Positions 1 through 9,874 are shown, counted from the first letter of the stretch. The stretch is 64,000 bases of DNA from Arenibacter palladensis (GCF_900129275.1 NZ_FQUX01000003.1:434001-498000), one strand, 5' to 3'. Numbers and translations: made by a program. Notes: a model not told the origin generated them from the sequence alone.

Positions 1-315
1 TTCAATACAATCCAAATAAGGTGATTCCATAGCATTAACATTTACGGTTACCCCTAAAATTAATTCAACCCTATTTAGCCCAAGAGCTCTATGCATTATT
101 ATTTGAACGTTATTGGCATTTCAGATTTTGGGGCATCACAAAATAAATCGCATTATCTTTTCTTATTATCAGGCGTATAAAAATTAACTTTAACCCAAAT
201 TAATTGAAGACGGATAATAAAAGTAGTTATTGCCTTCTTGTACCCTTTCAGGAACTTTAAACGGGAAAAGAACAATTAAGTTTATAAGAGCCAAGGATCA
301 ATATATAATAGTAGG

Positions 316-2238
316 ATGAAAAATACCATTTCGCATAGAGTAGCCGATTTTCTGAAAAATTTTCCACCCTTCAATGTCCTAGGTCAGGCTGACCTTGAAA
401 CCCTTGCCGAAGAAATTACCATTGTCTACAAGGAAAAGGATAGTGTTATTTTTGAGGAAAACGACGAACCCCATCCCTATTTCTATGTAGTGAACAAGGG
501 AGCTGTTGCCCTTAAAAAGGGATCGGACAAGAGTATCATGGACATGTGCGATGAGGGTGATATTTTTGGACTTAGACCCTTAATGGCCCAGGAAAATTAT
601 AAAATGAGTGCAAAAGCACATGAGGAAAGCATTCTATATGCCATTCCCATCAACATTTTTAAACCCTATGCCCAAAAAAATATAGCGGTTGGAAACTTCT
701 TAATCGAAAGTTTTGCCTCCAATACCAGGAATCCATATTCAAAAAGTCATCGCGGTAAATTGTATGATGAAGTGCCAGATATAAATCCCGTGGCTCCCGA
801 TACCCACGTATTGGATTTGCAATCTGTACAGTATTCCAAAAAATTGGTGACCTGTACCGCAACCACCTCGGCCAAAACAATAGCCAAAAGAATGACCGAA
901 AAAAAGGTAGGGGCCATGTTGGTGGTCAAGGATAAGATGCCCATCGGGATCATTACGGACAAAGATCTTCGGAACAATATTGTAACCGGAAAATATCCCA
1001 TTACCACAAAGGCCAAGGAGATAATGGTTTCCCCTGTTATCACCTATAATAAACACCTCACCATAACCCAGGCACAGATGGCTATGATGAAAAGTAACAT
1101 AAGCCATTTATGTATCACCAAGGATGGTACACCCAACTCCAAGGCTATTGGAATTTTATCCAAACATGATGTTATGGTGGCTTTGGGAAATAACCCGGCA
1201 GTTTTGATCAAGGCCATAAATAGGGCCAAGAAAATAAAATCGATAAAACAAATAAGAAAGAGTATTACACATCTTCTACAGGACTATTTGGATCAAAATA
1301 TCCCCATTAAATTGACTACTAAAATAATATCCGAACTTAACGATGCCTGCGTTAAACAAATTATTAAGCTATCCTTGGAAGAAATGCCAACAAAGCCTCC
1401 CGTAAAATTTGCATGGCTGGCACTTGGTAGCCAAGGACGAAGTGAACAACTCCTCCAAACCGATCAGGACAACGCCATGGTCTTCGAGAATGTTCCAGAG
1501 GACAAACTAATTGAAACTACCGATTATATTTTGAAATTGTCCAAACTAATTAATAAAGGATTGTTTGATATTGGTTACGATTATTGCCCTGCAGAAATGA
1601 TGGCTTCCAATCCCAATTGGTGCTTAAGCCTGGATGAATGGAAAAAAACCATTTCCCATTGGATCATAAATCCAGGGACCGATGAGGTGTTGCTTTCCTC
1701 CATATTTTTCGATTACAATATTACTTATGGGGATGTAAATTTGGTAAACGAATTATCGGAACACATTTTCGAAACCACTAAAAAATATCCTATCTTCTAT
1801 TTACACTTGGCAAGTGGGGCACTACAAAACCCTTCCCCAACCGGCTTTTTTAGGCAACTGTTGGTTGAGGAAGACGGGGAACATAAAGATTCCTTCGATC
1901 TAAAAAGACGGGCATTAATGCCCTTGACCGATGCGGCAAGAGTACTTATTTTATCGCATTCGGTCAAGTCCATTAACAGTACCGCTGAGCGATTTGAAAA
2001 ATTGGCGGAGCTGGAACCCAACAACGAGGAAATCTTTATGGCCTGTTCCTATGCCACCAGGGCCCTTTTAAAGTTCAGGACCAAACATGGCCTGCTCCAC
2101 AATGATTCCGGAAGGTATATTGCCATAGACAAATTGACCAAGGAAGAAAAAATTAAACTAAAAAGAACTTTTAAGACGATAAAGGAAATACAGGAGTTGG
2201 TAAGTATTAGATTCAAAGTTTCAAACTTATTGCGATGA
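316..2238 (+). CDS. DUF294 nucleotidyltransferase-like protein with cNMP-binding and CBS domains
   Basis: This 640-residue cytoplasmic protein has three sensory or catalytic parts in order. A cyclic-nucleotide-binding-like domain spans about residues 15-130. A pair of CBS domains spans about 170-295. A DUF294 GlnD-like nucleotidyltransferase domain carries GSQGR at 371-375 and the acidic pair D383/D385, followed by a helical C-terminal domain. In the family these proteins are thought to modify a partner in response to nucleotide binding, but the target is not established. The gene overlaps the next one by ATGA, so the two are translationally coupled. In many bacteria this pair sits beside acetate-uptake genes; none is in this window, which begins only 315 nt upstream. 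Domain calls are firm and function is inferred. Confidence 0.9.
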   Translation: MKNTISHRVADFLKNFPPFNVLGQADLETLAEEITIVYKEKDSVIFEENDEPHPYFYVVNKGAVALKKGSDKSIMDMCDEGDIFGLRPLMAQENYKMSAKAHEESILYAIPINIFKPYAQKNIAVGNFLIESFASNTRNPYSKSHRGKLYDEVPDINPVAPDTHVLDLQSVQYSKKLVTCTATTSAKTIAKRMTEKKVGAMLVVKDKMPIGIITDKDLRNNIVTGKYPITTKAKEIMVSPVITYNKHLTITQAQMAMMKSNISHLCITKDGTPNSKAIGILSKHDVMVALGNNPAVLIKAINRAKKIKSIKQIRKSITHLLQDYLDQNIPIKLTTKIISELNDACVKQIIKLSLEEMPTKPPVKFAWLALGSQGRSEQLLQTDQDNAMVFENVPEDKLIETTDYILKLSKLINKGLFDIGYDYCPAEMMASNPNWCLSLDEWKKTISHWIINPGTDEVLLSSIFFDYNITYGDVNLVNELSEHIFETTKKYPIFYLHLASGALQNPSPTGFFRQLLVEEDGEHKDSFDLKRRALMPLTDAARVLILSHSVKSINSTAERFEKLAELEPNNEEIFMACSYATRALLKFRTKHGLLHNDSGRYIAIDKLTKEEKIKLKRTFKTIKEIQELVSIRFKVSNLLR

Positions 2239-2900
2239 TAGATTTATTTAGAAAAAAAGTAAACAACTATCCCGATTATTGGTTGGAATATGAGAATAGT
2301 TTCAAGAAAAAACCGATTGAGGACCTCAAATTGGCAAGATTCGTTGTTTTGGATACGGAAACCACAGGTTTCGATTATCTAAACGACAGGATACTTTGTA
2401 TTGGCGCCCTAAGTTTGGTCGATAAAAACATTGCCCTGAACCAGAGCTTGGAACTTTTTTTAAAGCAGGAGCATTACAATGCGGAATCTGCAAAAATTCA
2501 TGGCATCCTTAAAGACGGTGGGGCCTCCCGTATAAGTGAAAGTGCTGCCATGGAAGAGTTGTTAAGGTTCTTAAATAATTCCATAATCGTAGCACACCAT
2601 GCTATTTTTGATATTACAATGATCAATAGGGCACTGGAAAGAAATGGCCTTCCAAGATTAAAAAACAAGTTCCTGGACACCTCAAATCTTTACAAAAAGA
2701 CATTATTGAATTCCAATGTATTCAAAAAGAAAGAGCACTATTCCTTGGACGAACTGGCCGAAAAGTTCGATATCTCCAAAAAGGATAGGCACACCGCATT
2801 AGGAGATGCCTACATTACTGCCATTGCCTTCTTAAAAATTAGGAGTCGATTGAAGGGCAAAGGTCAGCTACGGATAAAAGACCTGTTGAAAATGGGTTAA
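2235..2900 (+). CDS. DnaQ-like DEDDh 3'-5' exonuclease
   Basis: This 221-residue protein has the full DEDDh exonuclease set. D40 and E42 lie in the DTETTG motif, D126 lies in the HHAIFD motif, and H186 and D191 lie in the HTALGD motif. The fold is that of the proofreading epsilon subunit of DNA polymerase III, but the protein is short and carries no polymerase-binding region that I recognise, so a role in proofreading is not shown. It starts within the stop codon of the DUF294 gene (ATGA), which implies co-translation. Its stop codon abuts the stop codon of purC on the other strand with no intervening base. Confidence 0.9.
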   Translation: MIDLFRKKVNNYPDYWLEYENSFKKKPIEDLKLARFVVLDTETTGFDYLNDRILCIGALSLVDKNIALNQSLELFLKQEHYNAESAKIHGILKDGGASRISESAAMEELLRFLNNSIIVAHHAIFDITMINRALERNGLPRLKNKFLDTSNLYKKTLLNSNVFKKKEHYSLDELAEKFDISKKDRHTALGDAYITAIAFLKIRSRLKGKGQLRIKDLLKMG

Positions 2901-3857
2901 CTATTTTAAGGTTGACAGGTACCCCAAAACATTTTTCTCAATTCTAGATTGTATATCCGTTATGTCCGCCTTTACAAACTTTTCTCCAGTAATATTTTCG
3001 TAAAGTTCAATATACCTTTCGGAGACGGTTTGTATATAATCATCGGTCATTTCCGGTACAACCTGTCCCTTTAGGCCTTGAAAGTTATTGCTAATCAACC
3101 ATTGGCGAACGAACTCCTTGGACAATTGCTTCTGGGCCTCTCCCCTGTTTTGTCGTTCCCCATAGCCTTCTGCATAAAAATAACGGGAAGAATCAGGTGT
3201 ATGGATTTCATCGATAAGTACAATCTTTCCATCCTTGGTTTTCCCAAATTCGTATTTGGTATCCACAAGGATCAATCCCCTTTTAGCGGCGATTTCCGTA
3301 CCCCTTTGGAAGAGTGCTTTGGTGTACTTTTCAAGAATTAGGTAGTCTTCCTCGCTTACTATTCCCCTTTCCAAAATAGCTTCCCTTGAAATATCCTCAT
3401 CATGGTCTCCCATCTGGGCCTTGGTAGCAGGAGTTATAATGGGAGAAGGAAACTTATCGTTTTCCGACATCCCGTGGGGCATTGGAACCCCACATAGCAT
3501 TCTTTTCCCTAGTTTATATTCTCTTGCTGCATGTCCGGACAAATAACCTCTTATCACCATTTCCACCTTAAATGGCTCGCAGGCAAAGCCTACGGCAACA
3601 TTGGGATCTGGAGTGGCCATTAACCAATTGGGCACTATATCGGCGGTATCCGCCATCATCTTAGTAGCGATCTGGTTTAGTATTTGGCCTTTGTACGGGA
3701 TTCCTTTTGGCATAACCACATCAAAAGCGGAAAGCCTATCCGTGGCCACCATTACCAAAATATTGTTTTCAAGATGATATACTTCCCTAACCTTTCCCTT
3801 GTAAAGGCTCTTTTGCCCTGGAAATTGAAAATTCGTATCAATTATCGTATTACCCAT
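2901..3857 (-). CDS. purC: phosphoribosylaminoimidazole-succinocarboxamide synthase
   Basis: PurC (SAICAR synthetase) joins CAIR and aspartate using ATP in de novo purine synthesis. The 318-residue product has the family motifs YKGKVREVY and ATDRLSAFD near the N-terminus, the [12 protein letters not shown] segment, and DTKYEFGK followed by [11 protein letters not shown] toward the C-terminus. Length is in the range of the longer PurC type. I chose the ATG at 3857. An upstream TTG at 3884 would add nine residues and overlap phoH by 17 nt, while the ATG leaves a 10-nt gap. The gene follows phoH on the same strand and is probably co-transcribed from the phoH promoter. Confidence 0.95.
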   Translation of the reverse strand: MGNTIIDTNFQFPGQKSLYKGKVREVYHLENNILVMVATDRLSAFDVVMPKGIPYKGQILNQIATKMMADTADIVPNWLMATPDPNVAVGFACEPFKVEMVIRGYLSGHAAREYKLGKRMLCGVPMPHGMSENDKFPSPIITPATKAQMGDHDEDISREAILERGIVSEEDYLILEKYTKALFQRGTEIAAKRGLILVDTKYEFGKTKDGKIVLIDEIHTPDSSRYFYAEGYGERQNRGEAQKQLSKEFVRQWLISNNFQGLKGQVVPEMTDDYIQTVSERYIELYENITGEKFVKADITDIQSRIEKNVLGYLSTLK

Positions 3858-3867
3858 GCTGCAACTA

Positions 3868-4821
3868 TCAATTATTATGCTCAATTCCTTTATAGGCCTC
3901 TATGACCTTTTTAACCAACTTATGCCTTATCACATCCTTATCGTCCAAATAAATAACCTCTATCCCCTCAATGTTCTGAAGCACCAACAAGGCCTCTTTT
4001 AATCCCGAAATCAAACGTCTTGGCAAATCAATTTGTCCAGGATCACCATTGATTAAAAATTTGGCATTCTTCCCCATTCTCGTCAAGAACATTTTCATTT
4101 GGGCATGGGTAGTATTCTGGGCTTCGTCCAAAATTACAAAGGCATTGTCCAAAGTCCTTCCCCGCATAAAGGCCATAGGAGCTATCTGTATGGTTCCGTT
4201 CTCTATATAATGTGCCAATTTTTCCGGCGCAATCATATCCCGTAGGGCATCGTATAAAGGCTGCATATAGGGATCCAACTTTTCCTTAAGATCACCTGGC
4301 AAAAAACCTAAATTTTCACCTGCCTCCACGGCTGGTCTGGTCAATATAATTCGTTTAACCTGTTTTTCCTTTAGCGCTTTTACGGCCAAGGCCACACCCG
4401 TATATGTTTTTCCGGTACCCGCGGGGCCTACGGCAAATACCATATCATTGTTCCTCGCGGCGTCTACCAGCCTTCGCTGATTTACCGTTTGTGCCTTAAT
4501 AAGCCTACCACTTACGCCATGGACCAAAACTTCACCACTGATCTCTGAAGACTCCAAAACTTCCTGTCCGTTACTGGCCAAGAGTCGCTCAATGCTGTTT
4601 TCATCCAACTTATTGTACTTGGCATAATGGGCAGTAAGTAGGTCGAATTTTCTATCGAATTCGTCCAGTAAGTCTTCGTCGCCATAAACCTTAATTTTGT
4701 TTCCCCGGGCAACAATCTTAAGCTTGGGAAAATGCTTTTTCAGTAAATCAATGTTCTCATTATTCTGTCCAAAAAATTCCCTTGGGCTAATGTCTGTAAG
4801 TTCTATTATAAGTTCGTTCAA
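3868..4821 (-). CDS. phoH: PhoH family ATPase
   Basis: This 317-residue PhoH-type protein has a Walker A motif GPAGTGKT at 132-139, the conserved TRPAVEAGE and LGFLPGD segments and a Walker B region FVILDEAQN. The family is a helicase-like P-loop ATPase linked to RNA metabolism and stress; its substrate in Bacteroidetes is not known. The start is a TTG at 4821. No ATG lies upstream of the conserved N-terminal region (the next methionine is after residue 120), and the sequence from the TTG matches the usual PhoH N-terminus. A good promoter lies upstream at 4898-4926. purC follows 10 nt downstream. Confidence 0.93.
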   Translation of the reverse strand: MNELIIELTDISPREFFGQNNENIDLLKKHFPKLKIVARGNKIKVYGDEDLLDEFDRKFDLLTAHYAKYNKLDENSIERLLASNGQEVLESSEISGEVLVHGVSGRLIKAQTVNQRRLVDAARNNDMVFAVGPAGTGKTYTGVALAVKALKEKQVKRIILTRPAVEAGENLGFLPGDLKEKLDPYMQPLYDALRDMIAPEKLAHYIENGTIQIAPMAFMRGRTLDNAFVILDEAQNTTHAQMKMFLTRMGKNAKFLINGDPGQIDLPRRLISGLKEALLVLQNIEGIEVIYLDDKDVIRHKLVKKVIEAYKGIEHNN

Positions 4822-4863
4822 AGAAGAGAGGTGTTATAAAGGATTAGATATGAAATATATATT

Positions 4864-4892
4864 TTGGTTCGCTGATTTTTTGTGTAATTTTG
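4864..4892 (+). promoter_or_regulatory. Bacteroidetes-type promoter for the SAM-hydroxide adenosyltransferase operon
   Basis: TTG at 4864-4866 and TAATTTTG at 4885-4892 are separated by 18 nt. This matches the Bacteroidetes consensus of TTG at -33 and TAnnTTTG at -7. The expected transcript start is near 4899, about 53 nt before the ATG at 4952. It overlaps the opposing phoH promoter. Confidence 0.75.
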
Positions 4893-4897
4893 TTTAA

Positions 4898-4926
4898 CAA
4901 ACTTAAGTAAAAAAACAACTTACCAA
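4898..4926 (-). promoter_or_regulatory. Bacteroidetes-type promoter for phoH-purC
   Basis: On the minus strand, TTG (4926-4924), an 18-nt spacer and TAAGTTTG (4905-4898) match the Bacteroidetes promoter consensus. The expected start is near 4891, giving a leader of about 70 nt before the TTG start of phoH. The spacing is identical to that of the opposing promoter at 4864-4892. Confidence 0.75.
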
Positions 4927-4951
4927 ACCAAAAACATATCAACAGTCCTGT

Positions 4952-5782
4952 ATGGCTATAATTACTTTAACTACTGATTTTGGACATAAAGACCATTTTG
5001 TAGGCGCCATAAAAGGGACAATTTACAAGGAATTGTCAGATGCAAAAATTGTTGATATTTCTCATTCCATTGCGCCTTTCAATATCCAGGAATGCGCCTA
5101 CATACTAAAAAATTCATATAAAAATTTCCCTGATGGCAGTATCCATATCGTTGGTGTGGATTCAGAATTGACACTGGAAAACCAACATATTGCCGTTCTG
5201 GTGGACAACCACTATTTTATAATGGCCAACAATGGGGTAATAGGACTTATAATTTCGGAGATAGTCCCCGAAAAAGTAGTTGAAATTCAATTGCCCAATA
5301 CCATTGATAGCTCGTTTCCGGAAATGGATGTTTTTGTTAAGGCAGCAAGCCATATTGCAAGAGGTGGAAAATTGGAAGTAATTGGCAGGCCCTTTAAAGA
5401 CCTTAAGGACCTTAGGGAATTTAACCCAAGAATTTCCGATGATGGCAAGACCATATCCGGTAGTGTCATTTATATAGACAACTATGGTAATGTGGTAACC
5501 AATATTCAACATAATACATTTAAATCCATAGGCAAGGGCAGACCATTTGAACTACACGCCCGAAATAAAAAAATTAAGGAGATCCATAAGAAATACAGCG
5601 ACATCATAAATTACAACCTGGACAAAAGTCAGCGCAAAGCCCCGGGGGAATTACTGGCGCTATTCAACTCCTCGGGCTATGTAGAAATCGCAATTTATAA
5701 GAGCGACTTAAATACGGTGGGTGGTGCCTCTACACTATTGGGCCTTGATTATAGGGATACTGTAATTATTAATTTTACTTAA
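4952..5782 (+). CDS. SAM hydroxide adenosyltransferase (DUF62 family)
   Basis: The 276-residue product belongs to the DUF62 family, whose members hydrolyse S-adenosylmethionine to adenosine and methionine and are related to bacterial fluorinases. The N-terminal TTDFGHKDHFVGAIKG, the GVDSE motif and the C-terminal YIDNYGNVVTNI motif are all present. It is full length for the family and has no signal peptide, so it acts in the cytoplasm. It heads a plus-strand operon (monooxygenase, gldF, gldG) with short gaps and is preceded by a strong promoter. Confidence 0.92.
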   Translation: MAIITLTTDFGHKDHFVGAIKGTIYKELSDAKIVDISHSIAPFNIQECAYILKNSYKNFPDGSIHIVGVDSELTLENQHIAVLVDNHYFIMANNGVIGLIISEIVPEKVVEIQLPNTIDSSFPEMDVFVKAASHIARGGKLEVIGRPFKDLKDLREFNPRISDDGKTISGSVIYIDNYGNVVTNIQHNTFKSIGKGRPFELHARNKKIKEIHKKYSDIINYNLDKSQRKAPGELLALFNSSGYVEIAIYKSDLNTVGGASTLLGLDYRDTVIINFT

Positions 5783-5795
5783 ACACAATGGACAA

Positions 5796-6092
5796 ATGTT
5801 GGTAAGAATTGTAAAATTAACCTTCAAAAAGGAAAATATTGCTAGTTTTGAGGCCATCTTTGAAAAGAATAAAAAGAAAATCCGACAGGCGGATGGCTGT
5901 ACCTTTTTGGAACTGTTGCAAAGCGAGGAAGAAAATAATATCTTTTTCACCTATAGTCATTGGAACAGCGCCACCGATCTGGAAAACTATAAAAATTCGG
6001 AATTTTTCAGGAACGTCTGGCTGAAGACCAAACAATTATTCGAGGACAAACCGGAAGCTTGGAGCCTCATAAAGAAGGAAACGATTAACTAA
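5796..6092 (+). CDS. ABM-fold putative quinol monooxygenase
   Basis: This 98-residue protein has the antibiotic biosynthesis monooxygenase (ABM) dimeric alpha/beta-barrel pattern. A first strand MLVRIVKLTF is followed by a helix, the GCTFLELLQS segment, and FFTYSHWNSATDLENYKNSEFF with the typical central Trp. Family members oxidise quinols or act as small heme or flavin-free oxygenases; the substrate is unknown here. It lies 13 nt after the SAM-hydroxide gene and 5 nt before gldF, inside one operon. An out-of-frame ATG at 5788 is ignored. Confidence 0.8.
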   Translation: MLVRIVKLTFKKENIASFEAIFEKNKKKIRQADGCTFLELLQSEEENNIFFTYSHWNSATDLENYKNSEFFRNVWLKTKQLFEDKPEAWSLIKKETIN

Positions 6093-6097
6093 CATAC

Positions 6098-6829
6098 ATG
6101 ATTGCCATATTTAAAAGAGAAATACAATCATTTTTTACCTCACCCATAGGTTATCTGGTCATAGGATTATTTTTAGTACTCAACGGATTGTTTCTATGGG
6201 TATTTAAGGGACCCTTTAATATTTTTGAATACGGCTTTGCCGATCTAGGCAATTTCTTTCTTCTTGCACCTTGGGTATTTCTTTTTCTGATACCCGCCAT
6301 TACTATGAAAAGTTTCTCGGAAGAAAAAAAACTAGGGACCTTGGAGCTTCTTTTTATAAAGCCCATCACTTTATGGGAAACGGTTATTGGAAAATTTTTA
6401 GGTACCTTTTGCTTGGCCTTGATCGCCATATTACCTACACTTCTTTATGTGTATACTATTTCCCAATTGGGTGTCACCATAGGTAATCTGGATATGGGCA
6501 TGATACTTGGCTCTTATTTTGGGCTCTTATTCCTAATAGCAACCTATACCGCCATTGGACTATTTGCCTCTACCCTGTCTGAAAACCAAATCGTGGCCTT
6601 TATAATTGGCATGGTCCTATGTTTTATAATGTTGTACGGTTTTGAAAGTCTGGCTACGATTCTACCTACCGGCCCAATGATGCTTTTTGTGGAACAAATT
6701 GGAATGATGGCCCATTTTGAAAGTATAGCCAGAGGTGTTTTGGATACAAGGGACATTGTATACTTCACAAGTCTTACCCTATTCTTTCTCTACCTGAGCA
6801 TTAATCAACTAAAAAACCAAAATAGGTAA
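6098..6829 (+). CDS. gldF: gliding motility ABC transporter permease GldF
   Basis: This 243-residue integral membrane protein has about six hydrophobic segments and the ABC-2 permease pattern, starting MIAIFKREIQSFFTSPIGYL. In flavobacteria GldF is the permease of the GldA-GldF-GldG transporter needed for gliding. The adjacent gldG fixes the identity. The gene for the ATPase GldA is not in the window, which fits the separate location seen in other flavobacteria. The stop overlaps the gldG start by one base (TAATG). Both Gld proteins act in the inner membrane. Confidence 0.93.
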   Translation: MIAIFKREIQSFFTSPIGYLVIGLFLVLNGLFLWVFKGPFNIFEYGFADLGNFFLLAPWVFLFLIPAITMKSFSEEKKLGTLELLFIKPITLWETVIGKFLGTFCLALIAILPTLLYVYTISQLGVTIGNLDMGMILGSYFGLLFLIATYTAIGLFASTLSENQIVAFIIGMVLCFIMLYGFESLATILPTGPMMLFVEQIGMMAHFESIARGVLDTRDIVYFTSLTLFFLYLSINQLKNQNR

Positions 6830-8493
6830 TGAAGAGAAGTTTATTATCTATAACCAAGGCTGTTGTTCTATTGCTGATCGTAAATATCCTGGCCAGTTTT
6901 TACTATGGGAGAATAGATCTCACCGAAGACAGTAGATATACCCTCTCCAAGGCGGCATTAAATTCTGTTGGAGAGTTTAGCGCTCCGGTAATAGTAGATA
7001 TTTTGCTCGATGGAAATCTTCCTCCCGAATTTATAAAATTAAAGGTGGAAACAAGGCAGCTATTGGAAGAATTTGCTTCGGAAAACAAGAATATAAAGTT
7101 CAATTTTGTAAATCCGCTTGAAGGAGCCCCACAAATTGATGGCGTAATCACAGACCTACAGGCATTGGGCCTTACCCCCACCAACGTTACCGTTGAACAG
7201 AATGGAAAAGTCTCCCAAGAGATAATTTTTCCCTGGGCCATGGTCAATTACAACAACAGCACTGTAAAGGTACCCTTGTTAAAGAATAAACTTGGTGCTA
7301 CCACCGAGGAGCGGGTAAACAATTCCGTTCAACATTTGGAATATGCCTTTGCGGATGCCTTTACAAAGTTGAACATCAAGGAAAAGAAGAAAATAGCCAT
7401 TATTAAAGGTAATGGAGAGTTAGGTGATATTTATATGGCAGATTATCTGACCACCATAAAGGATTATTACAACATTGGCGCCATTACCTTGGACTCGGTA
7501 TCAACCAATCCAGAAAAGGTCCTGGAACAACTAAAAGGCTTTGATCTTGCCCTCATTGCCAAACCTACAGAAGCCTTTACCGATGAAGAGAAATTTATTC
7601 TGGATCAATACATAAGCGGGGGAGGCAAATCGCTTTGGCTCATAGATCAGGTGGCAATGGAACTGGATAGCCTTTTCAACGAAGAAGGTACCGCCATGGC
7701 CCTACCACGTAACCTAAACCTAAACGATTTTTTCTTTAAATATGGAATTCGTTTAAATGCCGATCTTGTCAACGACCTTTATTTCACCCAAATAGTTTTG
7801 GCGACAGGAGAAGGAAACAGTTCCCAATACAACCCTGTTCCCTGGTATTACAACCCAATGGTCTTTTCCAAAAACGACCATCCCATAAACAACAATTTGG
7901 AAGCAATCAGGTTCCAGTTCACAGGTAGTTTGGATACCCTGGCCAATGGCTATAAAAAACATATCCTACTCAGTAGTTCTCCCTTATCCAAAACTGAAGG
8001 AGTTCCCAAGCCAATTCAGCTCGACATTATTAATACGCCACCGGATAAGGATTTATATAATGATGGAAATAAGATATTGGGGGTATTGGTAGAAGGTGCG
8101 TTCAAATCCACTTACGAGAACCGGGTAAAACCAATTAAGCTGAACACAATTGTAGATCAAGGTCCTGAAAACAAAATGATAGTACTATCGGACGGTGATC
8201 TTATTAGAAACCAGATCCGAAATGGCCGACCTTTGGAATTAGGTTATGATAAATGGACAAACAACTTCTTTGGCAACAAGGAATTTCTCATAAATTGCCT
8301 TAATTACCTGTTGGACGATACCGGACTTATAAACATTCGTAACAAGAAAGTAACTATTCCTTTTTTGGACGAAGAAAAAATTAATAATCAAAAAACCAAA
8401 TGGCAGTTGATTAATATTGGCCTACCCTTGTGTTTGACCTTTATTTTTGGTTTCCTAATACACTCCATTCGCAAGAAAAAATATGGGGTATAA
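6829..8493 (+). CDS. gldG: gliding motility-associated ABC transporter substrate-binding protein GldG
   Basis: The 554-residue product has an N-terminal membrane anchor at about 7-25, a long periplasmic part of the ABC_transp_aux type (RIDLTEDSRYTLS near residue 28, then PVIVDILLDG) and a C-terminal membrane helix at about 525-545 followed by a short basic tail. It is the auxiliary component of the GldAFG transporter. It begins in the stop codon of gldF, so the two are coupled. The next gene, dnaN, has its own -7-like element, so the operon probably ends here although no terminator hairpin is visible. Confidence 0.93.
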   Translation: MKRSLLSITKAVVLLLIVNILASFYYGRIDLTEDSRYTLSKAALNSVGEFSAPVIVDILLDGNLPPEFIKLKVETRQLLEEFASENKNIKFNFVNPLEGAPQIDGVITDLQALGLTPTNVTVEQNGKVSQEIIFPWAMVNYNNSTVKVPLLKNKLGATTEERVNNSVQHLEYAFADAFTKLNIKEKKKIAIIKGNGELGDIYMADYLTTIKDYYNIGAITLDSVSTNPEKVLEQLKGFDLALIAKPTEAFTDEEKFILDQYISGGGKSLWLIDQVAMELDSLFNEEGTAMALPRNLNLNDFFFKYGIRLNADLVNDLYFTQIVLATGEGNSSQYNPVPWYYNPMVFSKNDHPINNNLEAIRFQFTGSLDTLANGYKKHILLSSSPLSKTEGVPKPIQLDIINTPPDKDLYNDGNKILGVLVEGAFKSTYENRVKPIKLNTIVDQGPENKMIVLSDGDLIRNQIRNGRPLELGYDKWTNNFFGNKEFLINCLNYLLDDTGLINIRNKKVTIPFLDEEKINNQKTKWQLINIGLPLCLTFIFGFLIHSIRKKKYGV

Positions 8494-8532
8494 GTGTTGA
8501 TAAGTTTGTTTCCTTAAAAAGGACATTTAAAA

Positions 8533-8540
8533 TATCTTTG
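8533..8540 (+). promoter_or_regulatory. possible -7 element for dnaN
   Basis: TATCTTTG fits the TAnnTTTG consensus and lies 100 nt before the dnaN ATG, in the only gap between gldG and dnaN. No TTG is present at the expected 18-nt spacing, so this is a half-site only. Confidence 0.35.
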
Positions 8541-8639
8541 TTTTGACCGTGATCCAAGGAATATTACGGATTCAAACAGAAATTCGAACACTGTTTTAGG
8601 TTGTACAATAATGTAGATTCCTTAAAAAAAAATAAACCA

Positions 8640-9758
8640 ATGAAATTTATAGTATCTAGTACTTATTTACTAAAACAACTCCAAGTTTTAGGTGGGGTTA
8701 TCAATAACAGCAACACCCTACCAATTCTAGACAATTTTCTCTTCGATTTAAATCAAAAAGAACTCACTGTTTCGGCTTCCGATTTGGAAACCACAATGAG
8801 CTCTGTATTGGAGGTAGATTCGGACAATGAGGGAACCATTGCGGTTCCTGCAAAACTGTTGTTGGAAATCTTAAAAACCTTTCCAGAGCAGCCCTTAACC
8901 TTTGTTGTTGAAGATAACAATACCGTAGAAATCAGTTCTAACCATGGTAAATACGCCTTGGCCTACGCAGATGGTGCCGAATTTCCAAAATCGGTGGAAC
9001 TGTCCAATCCATCCTCTACCACAGTACTTGGGGATATATTGGCAACTGCCATCAATAAAACTATTTTTGCTGCCGGAAATGATGATCTGAGACCTGTGAT
9101 GAGCGGTGTGTTCTTTCAGTTTTCCCCAGAAAGTTTAACTTTCGTAGCAACAGATGCCCATAAATTGGTAAAATACCAACGTACCGATGTTACTGCTTCC
9201 AAAGTGGCCGAGTTTATAATGCCCAAAAAACCTCTTAACTTATTAAAGGGGATCTTATCAGGAAGCGAAACGGAAGTACTTATTGAATACAATGAAAGCA
9301 ACGCCAAATTCAGTTTTGAGAACACCATCCTCATCTGTAGATTGATCGATGGTAAATACCCAAATTACGAAGCGGTTATACCAAAGGAAAATCCGAACAA
9401 GCTATCCATAGCCAGAAACCAACTTTTAAGTTCTGTTAGAAGGGTTTCCATATTCTCCAATAAGACCACCCACCAAATAAGATTAAAAATTGCAGGTGCG
9501 GAACTTAATATTTCTGCCGAGGATATTGATTACAGCAATAAGGCCGAAGAAAGATTGACCTGTTCCTATCAAGGTGACGACATGCAAATTGGGTTCAACT
9601 CAAGGTTTCTGGTGGAAATGTTGAACAACCTTACTTCAGATGACGTGCAATTGGAAATGAGCCTACCCAACAGGGCCGGTATCCTTACCCCAATTGACGG
9701 TTTGGACGAAGGAGAAAATGTGACCATGTTGGTAATGCCTGTAATGTTGAACAGTTAG
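8640..9758 (+). CDS. dnaN: DNA polymerase III beta subunit (sliding clamp)
   Basis: The 372-residue product is the replication sliding clamp. It has the three-domain DnaN repeat, starting MKFIVSSTYLLKQLQVLGGV, with the FAAGNDDLRPVMSGVFFQ and ATDAHKLVKY segments of domain 2 and a C-terminal VTMLVMPVML. I chose the ATG at 8640. A TTG at 8601 would add 13 poorly conserved residues. In this genome it sits next to gldFG rather than dnaA, as is common in flavobacteria. A bidirectional terminator follows. Confidence 0.97.
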   Translation: MKFIVSSTYLLKQLQVLGGVINNSNTLPILDNFLFDLNQKELTVSASDLETTMSSVLEVDSDNEGTIAVPAKLLLEILKTFPEQPLTFVVEDNNTVEISSNHGKYALAYADGAEFPKSVELSNPSSTTVLGDILATAINKTIFAAGNDDLRPVMSGVFFQFSPESLTFVATDAHKLVKYQRTDVTASKVAEFIMPKKPLNLLKGILSGSETEVLIEYNESNAKFSFENTILICRLIDGKYPNYEAVIPKENPNKLSIARNQLLSSVRRVSIFSNKTTHQIRLKIAGAELNISAEDIDYSNKAEERLTCSYQGDDMQIGFNSRFLVEMLNNLTSDDVQLEMSLPNRAGILTPIDGLDEGENVTMLVMPVMLNS

Positions 9759-9813
9759 AAATACAAATTCAACCCTTGGTTTGAATTCACAATACACCCC
9801 ACTCTTTCACTAT

Positions 9814-9850
9814 AAAAAAAGCCGTATCTCATTTGAAATACGGCTTTTTT
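9814..9850. terminator. bidirectional intrinsic terminator between dnaN and the DUF4870 gene
   Basis: The inverted repeat GCCGTAT (9821-9827) / ATACGGC (9838-9844) encloses a 10-nt loop. It is flanked by seven A on the left and six T on the right, so it can stop transcripts from both converging genes. Confidence 0.9.
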
Positions 9851-9874
9851 GTCCTAAACAAAAATGTTTACTAA

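Noticed and set aside
1-96. Minus-strand open stretch of 32 codons from an ATG at 96 running off the window edge
   Set aside because: It could be the 5' end of a divergent gene, but it is too short to recognise a family and has no clear promoter or ribosome site. The rest of 1-315 also shows no gene or promoter I can support.
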